DNA of 64,000 nucleotides, from contig NZ_CP022889.1 in NCBI RefSeq assembly GCF_002269345.1, positions 930,001 through 994,000 on the forward strand. The letters run 5' to 3'. The position numbers and the translations under genes were made by a program. The notes beneath the pieces are model-generated. The model worked only from the letters and a program-made list of their open reading frames with translations, was not told the origin of the DNA and did no database searches. Below are positions 56,782 through 64,000 of this stretch, in pieces; the first letter of the stretch is position 1, and the number at the start of each line of letters is the position of its first letter. The DNA is from Tsuneonella mangrovi. GTDB taxonomy: Bacteria; Pseudomonadota; Alphaproteobacteria; Sphingomonadales; Sphingomonadaceae.

Positions 56782-58691
56782 TGAGCGACCAGATCTACCA
56801 GACCGACGCGCTGATCGCCGAGGATATCGACACCTACCTCGCGACCCACCAGCACAAGACGATGCTGCGGTTCATCACTTGCGGCAGCGTCGATGACGGC
56901 AAGTCCACCCTGATCGGACGGCTGCTCTACGACAGCAAGATGATCTTCGAAGACCAGCTCGACGCGCTGTCGAACGATTCGAAAAAGCAAGGCACGCAGG
57001 GGCAGGAACTCGACTTCGCGCTGCTGGTCGATGGGCTCGCTGCCGAGCGCGAGCAGGGCATTACGATCGACGTCGCATATCGCTTCTTCAACACCGAGAA
57101 ACGCAAGTTCATCGTCGCCGACTGCCCCGGGCACGAGCAGTACACCCGCAACATGGTTACCGGCGCATCGACCGCCGACCTCGCGGTGATTCTGGTCGAC
57201 GCGCGCAAAGGGGTGCTGGTGCAGACCCGCCGCCATTCGTATCTCTGCCACCTGCTGGGCATTCGCAACATCGTGCTGGCAGTGAACAAGATGGACCTGG
57301 TGGACTACGACCAGTCCACTTTCGAACACATCGTCGCCGATTATCGCAAGTTCGCGCGAGACATCGGCATCGAAGCGTTTACGGCGATCCCGATTTCGGG
57401 CTTCAAGGGCGACAACATCACGTCGGCTCCAAGCGAAAACACCCCTTGGTACAAGGGGCCCAGCCTCGTCGAACACCTCGAGAGCGTGGAGGTTCGCTCG
57501 GCGGTCGACGCCGACAAGCAATTCCGCATGCCGGTGCAGTGGGTCAACCGCCCCAATCTCGATTTCCGCGGGTTCTCCGGGCTGATCGCGACCGGCGTGG
57601 TGCGACCGGGCGATGCGGTGAGGGTGCTGCCCTCGGGCAAGACTAGCAACGTCAAGTCGATCGTCACGATGGATGGCGAACTCGACCATGCGCAAGCGGG
57701 CCAGTCGGTGACGCTTACGTTCGCGGACGAGATCGACTGCTCACGCGGAGACGTGATCGCCACCGCCGACGCGCCCCCCGAGTCCGCCGACCAGTTCGAA
57801 GCGACATTGGTTTGGATGGCCGACGAAGCGCTGCAGGTCGGCCGGGCCTATTGGCTCAAGCTCGGCACGCAGACAGTCTCGGCGACGGTCCAGCAACCCA
57901 AGTACGAGATCAACGTCAACACGATGGACCAGCTCGCGGCCAAGACGCTCGAGCTCAATGCCATCGGGGTTGCGGAAGTGACCACCGACAAGCCGATCGT
58001 GTTCGAACCATTTGCAGACAGCCGCGCGCTGGGCGGGTTCATCCTGATCGACAAGATCACCAACGCCACTGTTGCAGCCGGGATGCTCCATTTCAGCCTC
58101 CGGCGCGCGCAGAACGTGCACTGGCAAGCGACCGACATCGGCCGCGAGCATCATGCGAGCCTCAAGAACCAGGCACCGCGGGTGCTGTGGTTCACCGGGC
58201 TCTCCGGCTCGGGCAAGTCGACCATCGCCAACGAAGTTGAAAAGAAGCTGGCGATGATGAACCGCCACACCTTCCTGCTCGACGGCGACAACGTGCGCCA
58301 CGGGCTCAACAAGGATCTCGGGTTCACCGAGGCCGACCGGATCGAGAACATTCGCCGGATCGGCGAGGTTGCCAAGCTCATGGCCGACGCCGGCCTGATC
58401 GTGCTCACCGCGTTCATAAGCCCGTTCCGCGCCGAGCGGCAGATGGTCCGCGAGATGCTACCCGAAGGCGAATTCGTCGAGATCTTCGTCGATACCCCGC
58501 TCGAAGTTGCCGAAGCGCGCGACGTCAAGGGGCTCTACAAGAAGGCCCGCAGCGGTAAGCTCAAGAACTTCACCGGGATCGATAGCCCCTACGAGGCACC
58601 CGAAAACCCCGATATCGTGGTCAACACGGTCGAGATGAGCGCCGAAGAAGCAGCCGACCATATCGTCCGCCAGTTGCTGCCGCTCAAGTAG
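56781..58691 (+). CDS. cysNC: Sulfate adenylyltransferase subunit 1 fused to APS kinase
   Basis: 636 aa. EF-Tu-like GTPase part: GSVDDGKST (35-43), [21 protein letters not shown]; then OB-like domains; APS kinase at about 465-636 with GLSGSGKST (about 471-479) and [15 protein letters not shown]. The product is PAPS. ATGA overlap with cysD. Confidence 0.97.
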   Translation: MSDQIYQTDALIAEDIDTYLATHQHKTMLRFITCGSVDDGKSTLIGRLLYDSKMIFEDQLDALSNDSKKQGTQGQELDFALLVDGLAAEREQGITIDVAYRFFNTEKRKFIVADCPGHEQYTRNMVTGASTADLAVILVDARKGVLVQTRRHSYLCHLLGIRNIVLAVNKMDLVDYDQSTFEHIVADYRKFARDIGIEAFTAIPISGFKGDNITSAPSENTPWYKGPSLVEHLESVEVRSAVDADKQFRMPVQWVNRPNLDFRGFSGLIATGVVRPGDAVRVLPSGKTSNVKSIVTMDGELDHAQAGQSVTLTFADEIDCSRGDVIATADAPPESADQFEATLVWMADEALQVGRAYWLKLGTQTVSATVQQPKYEINVNTMDQLAAKTLELNAIGVAEVTTDKPIVFEPFADSRALGGFILIDKITNATVAAGMLHFSLRRAQNVHWQATDIGREHHASLKNQAPRVLWFTGLSGSGKSTIANEVEKKLAMMNRHTFLLDGDNVRHGLNKDLGFTEADRIENIRRIGEVAKLMADAGLIVLTAFISPFRAERQMVREMLPEGEFVEIFVDTPLEVAEARDVKGLYKKARSGKLKNFTGIDSPYEAPENPDIVVNTVEMSAEEAADHIVRQLLPLK

Positions 58692-58718
58692 CGCACAGCG
58701 GTCGGGGGAACACGGACG

Positions 58719-59012
58719 ATGTTGCTGTTCAATGGGCCTGAGCGGCACTCGCGCTCGCTCGTCAAGGCGATCAGCTGGCGCGCGCTCGGCAGCATCGATA
58801 CGTTCGTGCTGAGCCTGCTGTTCACCCACAACGCCAAGGCGGCAGGGGCGATCGCCGGCACCGAAGTGGTGACCAAGATGGTGCTCTACTACTTCCACGA
58901 GCGCGCGTGGCTTCGCATCGGGTGGGGCAGGTTCGCCGAAACGGGTCTGGACACGGCGGATACAGGCGGGCAACCGGTTGCCACGCAACCGCGCGAAGAG
59001 GATTACGCATGA
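58719..59012 (+). CDS. DUF2061 membrane protein between cysNC and cysQ
   Basis: 97 aa. RSLVKAISWRALGSIDTFVLSLLFT (about 12-36) and EVVTKMVLYYFHERAW (about 49-64) are DUF2061 landmarks and likely two membrane helices. Function unknown. The position between PAPS-making and PAP-hydrolysing genes, with its TGA overlapping the cysQ ATG, links it to the sulfate pathway by context only. Confidence 0.9.
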   Translation: MLLFNGPERHSRSLVKAISWRALGSIDTFVLSLLFTHNAKAAGAIAGTEVVTKMVLYYFHERAWLRIGWGRFAETGLDTADTGGQPVATQPREEDYA

Positions 59013-59755
59013 CCGCCGCGATGACCGACGCCGAACTGGCCGCCGACCTGGCCGAAGTCGCCGGACGCATCCTGCTCGAAGTGCGTGGCTCGGGGATGTT
59101 CGCGGGCAAGGCGCTGGGCAAGGCAGGCGACCAGACCGCCAACCAGTTTCTCGTCCATGCCCTGCGCGAGCAGCGGCCCGATGACGGGTTGCTTTCGGAA
59201 GAGAGCAAGGACACGCAAGAGCGGCTCGGCAAATCGCGCGTGTGGATCGTCGACCCGGTCGACGGCACCCGCGAATACGGCGAAGAGCGAGCCGACTGGG
59301 CCGTCCATGTCGGGCTGGCTATCGACGGCGTGGCGACGATCGGCGCTGTGGCGCTGCCCGGCGCTGACGCTGTGCTGCGCACCGACGAGCTGGTATCGGT
59401 GCCGCCTGCGCCGGATACCTTGCGGATGGTCGTCAGCCGTACCCGTCCGGCCAAGGAGGCGGTAGCGGTCGCCGAAAAGCTCGGCGCGGTATTGCTGCCG
59501 ATGGGCAGCGCGGGAGCCAAGGCGATGGCTATCGTGCGCGGCGAGGCGGACATCTACCTGCACTCGGGCGGACAATACGAATGGGACAGCTGCGCCCCGG
59601 TCGCGGTAGCGCTGGCGCACGGGCTGCATTGCTCGCGGATCGATGGCAGCCCGCTGGTCTACAACCAGGCCGATACCTATATGCCGGACCTGCTGATCTG
59701 CAGGCCCGAACACGCGCAGTTCGTTCTGCGCGAAGTGGCGGAAATCGAAAGCTAG
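59009..59755 (+). CDS. cysQ: 3'(2'),5'-bisphosphate nucleotidase
   Basis: 248 aa. Inositol-monophosphatase fold: LLSEES (61-66), DPVDGT (82-87), WDSCAPVAV near the C-terminus, giving the Mg sites. Clears the PAP left when PAPS is used. ATG 59009. Confidence 0.93.
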   Translation: MTAAMTDAELAADLAEVAGRILLEVRGSGMFAGKALGKAGDQTANQFLVHALREQRPDDGLLSEESKDTQERLGKSRVWIVDPVDGTREYGEERADWAVHVGLAIDGVATIGAVALPGADAVLRTDELVSVPPAPDTLRMVVSRTRPAKEAVAVAEKLGAVLLPMGSAGAKAMAIVRGEADIYLHSGGQYEWDSCAPVAVALAHGLHCSRIDGSPLVYNQADTYMPDLLICRPEHAQFVLREVAEIES

Positions 59756-59762
59756 CGCGCGA

Positions 59763-60320
59763 TCAGCGAACAGCCGCCAGGTGCGGCGCGCGGCCATCGC
59801 CGCTTTCGCGACGCACGCGATCGAAACCTGCCGACAGTTCCGCCACTGTGCCGTCAGCCCGCTTTCCGACGTCGGCGGCAGCGACAAACCGCAAATCCTT
59901 GCCGGTCAGCAAACGCCCGTCGTGCGCAACGATCGCGATCGGGCTGATCGGCAGCCGATCCTGCTCGTCAACCAGCACCGGATCCTCGACCACGTCTGCG
60001 CCGTAGCGCTGGCCCCATTGGCGCAAGGCGATCATCGCGGGCAACAGGTCCATCCCCTTGGCGGTCAGGCGATATTCGATCCGACGGCGATCGTCCGCGC
60101 ATGGCTGGCGATCGAGGATGCCGTGACCCACCAGCCGGGCGAGCCGGTTGGAGAGGATATTGCGCGCGATCCCCAGCTCGGTGAGGAACTCCTCGAAGTG
60201 GTGCAGCCCGTTGAAACTGGCGCGCAGAATCATGAACGACCAGCGTTCTCCCATGACTTCAAGAGCTTCCGGAAGCCCGCAAGCGGTCAGTTCGTTCAGA
60301 GGTTCGCGAATGTCGCCCAT
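59763..60320 (-). CDS. HxlR-family winged-helix regulator
   Basis: 185 aa. HxlR core: ALEVMGERWSFMILRASFNGLHHFEEFLTELGIARNILSNRLARLVGHGIL (about 18-68). The C-terminal 80 residues are less conserved. Divergent from the CC_3452-like gene, 156 bp apart, with dyads between them (see 60374-60386). Confidence 0.92.
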   Translation of the reverse strand: MGDIREPLNELTACGLPEALEVMGERWSFMILRASFNGLHHFEEFLTELGIARNILSNRLARLVGHGILDRQPCADDRRRIEYRLTAKGMDLLPAMIALRQWGQRYGADVVEDPVLVDEQDRLPISPIAIVAHDGRLLTGKDLRFVAAADVGKRADGTVAELSAGFDRVRRESGDGRAPHLAAVR

Positions 60321-60373
60321 TTCTTTCTCGCTTTCAGGTCCTCTCTACCCCCTTTCCGCACTGTCACAAAAGC

Positions 60374-60386
60374 GAAACTAAGTTTC
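60374..60386. promoter_or_regulatory. Dyad in the HxlR/CC_3452 intergenic region
   Basis: GAAACT, A, AGTTTC (60374-60386): perfect 6-bp arms. A second one, ACCAGT ... ACTGGT, lies near 60430-60452. Candidate HxlR sites. Confidence 0.45.
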
Positions 60387-60476
60387 CTATTGCAACTGAA
60401 GTGCGAATCAGTTAGGTAGCAATTCGCAACCAGTATCGAATCACAACTGGTATTGGCAAGTCGAAAGGACAGTACC

Positions 60477-60809
60477 ATGACCCTCTCCCTCCCCGCCGCC
60501 ACCCGGCCACTCGCAATGATTGCTGCTCTCGGCTGGACCGTGCTCAGCTTCGGCGCAGCGCTTTCCCCCGCGCATGCCGCGCAGGGCCCTTACTACCAGG
60601 CCCAGCTCGCCGCACCGGCAGCCAAGGCAAGCTACATCTCGAGCAACCTCGCGTGGTCGTGTGCCGATACGAGCTGCGTCGCCGGCCGCGGCACCAGCCG
60701 CCCGGAAATCATCTGCGGCCACCTCGCGCGCGAAGTCGGTGACATCACCGCCTTCGTCGCCAACGGCAAGGCACTCGATGCCGATCAACTGGCCAAGTGC
60801 AACGGCTAG
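60477..60809 (+). CDS. CC_3452 family secreted/periplasmic small protein
   Basis: 110 aa. Signal peptide (about 1-36, ...LSPAHAAQG), then GPYYQAQLAAPAAKASYISSNLAW and a pair of Cys (SCADTSC) plus Cys in IICGHLAREVG. This matches the CC_3452 family of alphaproteobacteria. ATG 60477 follows GAAAGGAC. Function unknown. Strong terminator follows. Confidence 0.88.
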   Translation: MTLSLPAATRPLAMIAALGWTVLSFGAALSPAHAAQGPYYQAQLAAPAAKASYISSNLAWSCADTSCVAGRGTSRPEIICGHLAREVGDITAFVANGKALDADQLAKCNG

Positions 60810-60855
60810 CAAGTTCCCGAACCGTCCCTCCTCTCCGGTAACAGGACGGTATTAC

Positions 60856-60894
60856 TGGGCCCTCGGCGCGACCCGCCGGGGGCCCATTTTTTTT
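60856..60894 (+). terminator. Rho-independent terminator after the CC_3452-like gene
   Basis: TGGGCCC (60856-60862) pairs with GGGCCCA (60880-60886), plus CGGCG/CGCCG extension, followed by eight T (60887-60894). It overlaps the last codon of the convergent HAD gene. Confidence 0.9.
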
Positions 60895-61516
60895 ACAGCA
60901 GGCCGAACCGGGAAAGGTCCTCGACCAACGCATCGTGTCCATCGAAGTGATGGACCTGCCAGCCTAGCGCCGCCGCAGCATCGGTATTGGCCTTGTTGTC
61001 GTCCACGAACAGCATTGCGCCGGGATCACGGCCGAACCGGTCAGCGGCAAGCGCGAAGATCGCCGGATCGGGCTTCACCAGCTTCTCCCGGCCCGACACG
61101 ACTACGTCGCGCATATGCCGCAACGGCGCAAAGGCCGGAGCGAACTGCTCCCAAAACTCGGCTCCGAAATTGGTGATCGCATACAGCGGCACGCCGCGCA
61201 CCGCGAGCGCATCGACCAGTTGCGGCATTCCCGGAACCGGACCGGGGATCGTCTCGACGAACCGCGTCGCATAAGCATCGATCAGGTGTGCATGGTCGGG
61301 AAATTCGGCCTTGCGGGCAGGCACCATTTCGCTGAGGGATACCCCCGCATCGTGCTGGAAGTGCCATTGTTCGGTGACGACATTGGCGAGAAACCAGTCG
61401 AGTTCCGCCGGATCGTCGATCAGCTTGGCGAACAGCGCGCGCATGTCCCACTGGACAAGCACTCGGCCGATATCGAACACCACCGCTTCGACCGGCCGAT
61501 CACCTGCGTCAGACAT
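60893..61516 (-). CDS. HAD-like hydrolase
   Basis: 207 aa. Motif I VVFDIGRVLVQWD (about 11-23; DxG rather than DxD, the nucleophile Asp is present and the second Asp is Gly), motif II ITNFG, motif III KPDPAIF and motif IV LFVDDNKAN. With DxG the usual second catalytic Asp is missing, as in some phosphoglycolate- or dehalogenase-like subfamilies. Substrate unknown. Confidence 0.88.
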   Translation of the reverse strand: MSDAGDRPVEAVVFDIGRVLVQWDMRALFAKLIDDPAELDWFLANVVTEQWHFQHDAGVSLSEMVPARKAEFPDHAHLIDAYATRFVETIPGPVPGMPQLVDALAVRGVPLYAITNFGAEFWEQFAPAFAPLRHMRDVVVSGREKLVKPDPAIFALAADRFGRDPGAMLFVDDNKANTDAAAALGWQVHHFDGHDALVEDLSRFGLL

Positions 61517-61518
61517 GC

Positions 61519-61544
61519 AAAAAGCCCCCGCTTTCGCAGGGGCT
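61519..61544 (-). terminator. Terminator after rpmJ
   Basis: On the minus strand AGCCCCTGC (61544-61536), GAAA, GCGGGGGCT (61531-61523), then four T. It lies 45 nt past rpmJ and abuts the HAD start. Confidence 0.85.
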
Positions 61545-61588
61545 CCCGGTTGTATCATCGCCGCGACCGAATCGCGGCGCGAGCGTCA

Positions 61589-61714
61589 TCAGCCCTGGCG
61601 CGCCTTGAAGCGGCGGTTGGTCTTGTTGATGACATAGGTCCGCCCACGGCGACGAATCACGCGGCAATCGCGGTGACGGCCCTTGAGCGACTTGAGGCTG
61701 TTGCGGATCTTCAT
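61589..61714 (-). CDS. rpmJ: 50S ribosomal protein bL36
   Basis: 41 aa. Reads [19 protein letters not shown], then [14 protein letters not shown] and RRFKARQG, the longer, zinc-ligand-poor bL36 form of alphaproteobacteria (its only Cys is in RDCRV). Stand-alone gene with its own terminator. Confidence 0.95.
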   Translation of the reverse strand: MKIRNSLKSLKGRHRDCRVIRRRGRTYVINKTNRRFKARQG

Positions 61715-61802
61715 GGTTCAGGCTTTCAAAAAGTTCGGCACCGGAGGCGGGCCCCGATGCCGCAAAATCAAGCCGCGCCACTAAGGGCGACGCGCCGCCA
61801 AG

Positions 61803-62807
61803 TCAACCGTTGCCGCGGATTTCGCCGAGCTTTCGCTCCCACGCGAGCGCATGCGCCACGATCGTATCGAGATCGGCGTATTTCGGCTCCCACGGCAGGG
61901 TGCGGCGAATCAACGAAGGATCGCTGACCAGCATCCCCGGATCGCCCGCCCGGCGCGGCTCCATTCGCCGATCGATCGTCATGTTGGTCACCCGGTCCAC
62001 CGCGTCAAGCACCTCGAGAACCGAAAATCCGCGGCCATAGCCACAGTTCATCGTCAGCGAACGCTCGGGTTCCGCCACCAGCGCTTCGAGCGCCAGGACG
62101 TGCGCGGCAGCGAGGTCGGATACGTGGATATAGTCGCGTACCCCGGTGCCGTCGGGCGTGTCGTAGTCGGTGCCGAACACCGCGACATGATCGCGCTTGC
62201 CCAACGCCGCTTCCACAGCGACCTTGATCAGGTGCGTCGCCCCGGCGGTCGACTGGCCGCTGCGCGCCTGCGGATCGGCGCCGGCGACGTTGAAATAGCG
62301 TAGCGCGCAGTAGTTGAGCGGATGGGCGAAAGCAGTGTCGGCCAGCATCCGCTCGGTCATCAGTTTCGACCAGCCGTAGGGATTGATCGGCACGGTCGGC
62401 GTTTGCTCGGTGACCGTTTCGGTCGCGGGCATCCCGTAAGTCGCCGCGGTCGAACTGAAGATCATGTGCGGCACGCCCGCGCCCACCAGCGATGCGATCA
62501 GCGCACGGCTGCGCGCGGTATTGTTGTCGTAGTACTTGAGCGGGTTCTCGACCGATTCGGGCACGATGATCGAACCCGCGAAATGCATCACCGCGCGGAT
62601 GTCCTGCTCGGCCACGATGCGGGCGACCAGATCGCCGTCGGCAATGTCGCCTTCGTAGAACGGCACGCTGTCCGGCACAGCGAAGCGAAAACCGGTCACC
62701 AGATTGTCGATCACTGCAACCGGATAACCCGCATCGCGCAGCGCGAGCACGGCATGGCTGCCAATATACCCGGCACCGCCGGTCACGAGTACGGGAAACT
62801 TGCTCAT
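61803..62807 (-). CDS. galE: UDP-glucose 4-epimerase
   Basis: 334 aa. NAD-binding TGGAGYIGSH (about 9-18), YxxxK catalytic motif YGWSK (about 144-148) with Ser upstream (SSTAATYG). Interconverts UDP-Glc and UDP-Gal. ATG 62807; an ATG-preceded longer version is less likely. Confidence 0.94.
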   Translation of the reverse strand: MSKFPVLVTGGAGYIGSHAVLALRDAGYPVAVIDNLVTGFRFAVPDSVPFYEGDIADGDLVARIVAEQDIRAVMHFAGSIIVPESVENPLKYYDNNTARSRALIASLVGAGVPHMIFSSTAATYGMPATETVTEQTPTVPINPYGWSKLMTERMLADTAFAHPLNYCALRYFNVAGADPQARSGQSTAGATHLIKVAVEAALGKRDHVAVFGTDYDTPDGTGVRDYIHVSDLAAAHVLALEALVAEPERSLTMNCGYGRGFSVLEVLDAVDRVTNMTIDRRMEPRRAGDPGMLVSDPSLIRRTLPWEPKYADLDTIVAHALAWERKLGEIRGNG

Positions 62808-62920
62808 ATCTGCGGCCTCTAGCAGTCGTTCGCACAAGGGTGGTTAACGCGCATCATTCAGCGCGTCGACAGAAGCGCTCGCCTATTCCATAGTGGCATC
62901 CAAGGGGAAAGGTATTCGCC

Positions 62921-63532
62921 ATGCGAGGAAAGTTCGCTGCAGTCGCCGCCGCCGCGCTGGCGCTATCGCCGATTGCCGCGTCGCCAGCCCATGCGGGCAA
63001 CGTTGAAGTCTCTCGCTTCCACACGCCCGAATCGATGGCGAACGCCCAGCCCGGCCCGATCGCTCTGGTTATGGGGCCGAGTTTCAAAGGTAGCGAACTG
63101 GAAGGACAGGCGTGGCTCGATGCGGTCGGTGCCGCAATGACCAAGCAGGGCTTCACCGTCGACCCGACCGCTTCGCGGGTCGCCGAAGTCTCGCTCGAGC
63201 AGCAGGTCGTTGCCGACAATGCTCCGCGCACGCGCAGCGGGGTCAGCGTCGGGGTCGGTACGGGCAGCGGCTACTACGGAGGCAGCGGGGTGAGTGTCGG
63301 CGTTGGGCTCGGCTTCCTGTTCGGCAAGAAGAAGCCGCGCGGAAGACTGGCCACGACGCTCGAGGTCACGCTCAAGGACGAGCACGGCAACCACCTGTGG
63401 GAAGGCCGCGCCCAGGCCGACCTGAAATTGAGCTCGAAAGATGCCCAACCCGCACGGCTTGCGCCTGAAATGGCCGATGCGCTCTTCAAAGACTTCCCAG
63501 GCGAGTCTGGAGCGACTATCGGGGCGCGATGA
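62921..63532 (+). CDS. DUF4136-like periplasmic protein, tentative
   Basis: 203 aa. Sec signal peptide (1-25, ending SPAHA), a beta-rich domain and a Gly/Ser-rich segment with [19 protein letters not shown] (about 104-122) followed by a charged [10 protein letters not shown]-terminal strands ([21 protein letters not shown]) recall DUF4136. The match is weak. Overlaps the next gene by 4 nt (ATGA). Confidence 0.75.
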   Translation: MRGKFAAVAAAALALSPIAASPAHAGNVEVSRFHTPESMANAQPGPIALVMGPSFKGSELEGQAWLDAVGAAMTKQGFTVDPTASRVAEVSLEQQVVADNAPRTRSGVSVGVGTGSGYYGGSGVSVGVGLGFLFGKKKPRGRLATTLEVTLKDEHGNHLWEGRAQADLKLSSKDAQPARLAPEMADALFKDFPGESGATIGAR

Positions 63533-64000
63533 TTGCACCTGATACTACCTCACCCGCCATCCGCATCGATAGCCAGTTCGACAGCGGCAACATAGAAATC
63601 CTCGAGATCGACGGCGCGACTGCCCGCCTGGCCGTGCCTCACGACCACATGAGCGAGTTTCGCCAGTGGTTCCATTTCCGCGTCTCGGGCGCGGCCGGGC
63701 GCGAATTGGTGCTCAAGATCGTCGATCTGGAATCTTCGGCCTACCCCCAGGGCTGGCCCGGATACCGTGCCTGCGTGAGCGAAGACCGCGATTTCTGGGG
63801 CCGCGCCGACACCAGCTACGACAAGGCAACCGAAGGCGGGACGCTGACGATCCGCTACACTCCCGCGAGCGATATCGTGTGGTTCGCTTATTTCGCGCCT
63901 TATTCGATGGAGCGGCACCACGACCTTGTCTCCGAGGCCGCCGCAAGCGAAGGCGTATCGTGCCGCACGCTCGGCACTACGCTCGACGGTCAGCCGCTCG
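63529..64000 (+). CDS. M14 carboxypeptidase-like protein (cytosolic carboxypeptidase type), 3' truncated by window edge
   Basis: At least 157 aa, open to the end of the window. The visible part ([26 protein letters not shown]-like [33 protein letters not shown]) is the N-terminal beta-sandwich domain of the Nna1/CCP-like M14 family. The catalytic zinc domain would follow beyond the edge, so activity cannot be judged. ATG 63529 overlaps the previous stop. Confidence 0.85.
   Translation, partial: MIAPDTTSPAIRIDSQFDSGNIEILEIDGATARLAVPHDHMSEFRQWFHFRVSGAAGRELVLKIVDLESSAYPQGWPGYRACVSEDRDFWGRADTSYDKATEGGTLTIRYTPASDIVWFAYFAPYSMERHHDLVSEAAASEGVSCRTLGTTLDGQPL

Overview
The window is high-GC, densely packed bacterial chromosome with no phage, IS element or CRISPR array. 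The gene complement points to an alphaproteobacterium of the order Sphingomonadales, probably Erythrobacteraceae: a circularly permuted (two-piece) tmRNA gene, UPF0262 and CC_3452-type small proteins, a glutamine-dependent NAD synthase of alphaproteobacterial type, an Oar-like TonB receptor next to a tonB gene, and many TTG/GTG starts with short overlaps. Placement below order level is inference. Both window edges cut genes (purM at the left, an M14-type carboxypeptidase at the right).

Layout. 1-2 kb: purM and purN, the latter fused to a YjbR/MmcQ-like domain. 2-5.3 kb: MddA-like methyltransferase, ndk, holC and pepA on the minus strand. 5.4-11.1 kb: lptD-surA-pdxA-rsmA, a classical envelope/ribosome operon. 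11.1-14.7 kb: an arginine-catabolic unit (M20 hydrolase, astA, astB) with a long inverted repeat in front of astB. 15.1-15.5 kb: ssrA. 15.6-20.4 kb: mscL divergent from lemA, three TPM-domain genes, a NUDIX hydrolase and an SDR. 20.4-27 kb: a 43-aa peptide with PspC, recF, an ArsR-SRPBCC pair with a palindromic operator on the start codon, a CDF transporter, a cold-shock protein, ubiK, tspO, tlyA and a lipoprotein. 27.0-27.4 kb: a short transcript-like unit with an 18-codon ORF behind a 15-nt perfect anti-16S Shine-Dalgarno. 27.4-33.9 kb: methyltransferase, ilvE, EamA exporter, an HTH-NadE fusion with a palindrome at its promoter, a YghU-type GST and cdd. 33.9-40.5 kb: GH25-like protein, UPF0262, dnaB, a phospholipase D-like protein, rpoZ, a solo ParA and DUF3667. 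40.5-49 kb: ftsH, phosphomannose isomerase and manC, tonB and a large TonB receptor. 49-55.8 kb: 2OG-Fe oxygenase, nucleoside transporter, VUT transporter, acyl-CoA dehydrogenase, nitronate monooxygenase, YdeI-like protein and a LuxR regulator. 55.9-59.8 kb: sulfate activation (cysD, cysNC, DUF2061, cysQ). 59.8-64 kb: HxlR regulator, CC_3452 protein, HAD hydrolase, rpmJ, galE, an envelope protein and the partial carboxypeptidase.

The most interesting item is the NAD synthase at 30101-32413. It carries an N-terminal XRE-like helix-turn-helix, and a perfect 7-5-7 palindrome covers its likely promoter just before the start codon. The arrangement resembles a NadR-like autorepressor built on NadE rather than on NMN adenylyltransferase. 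Other items worth checking are the 18-codon ORF with extreme anti-SD complementarity, the M20 hydrolase in the ast operon (a possible shortened arginine succinyltransferase pathway) and the PurN-YjbR fusion.
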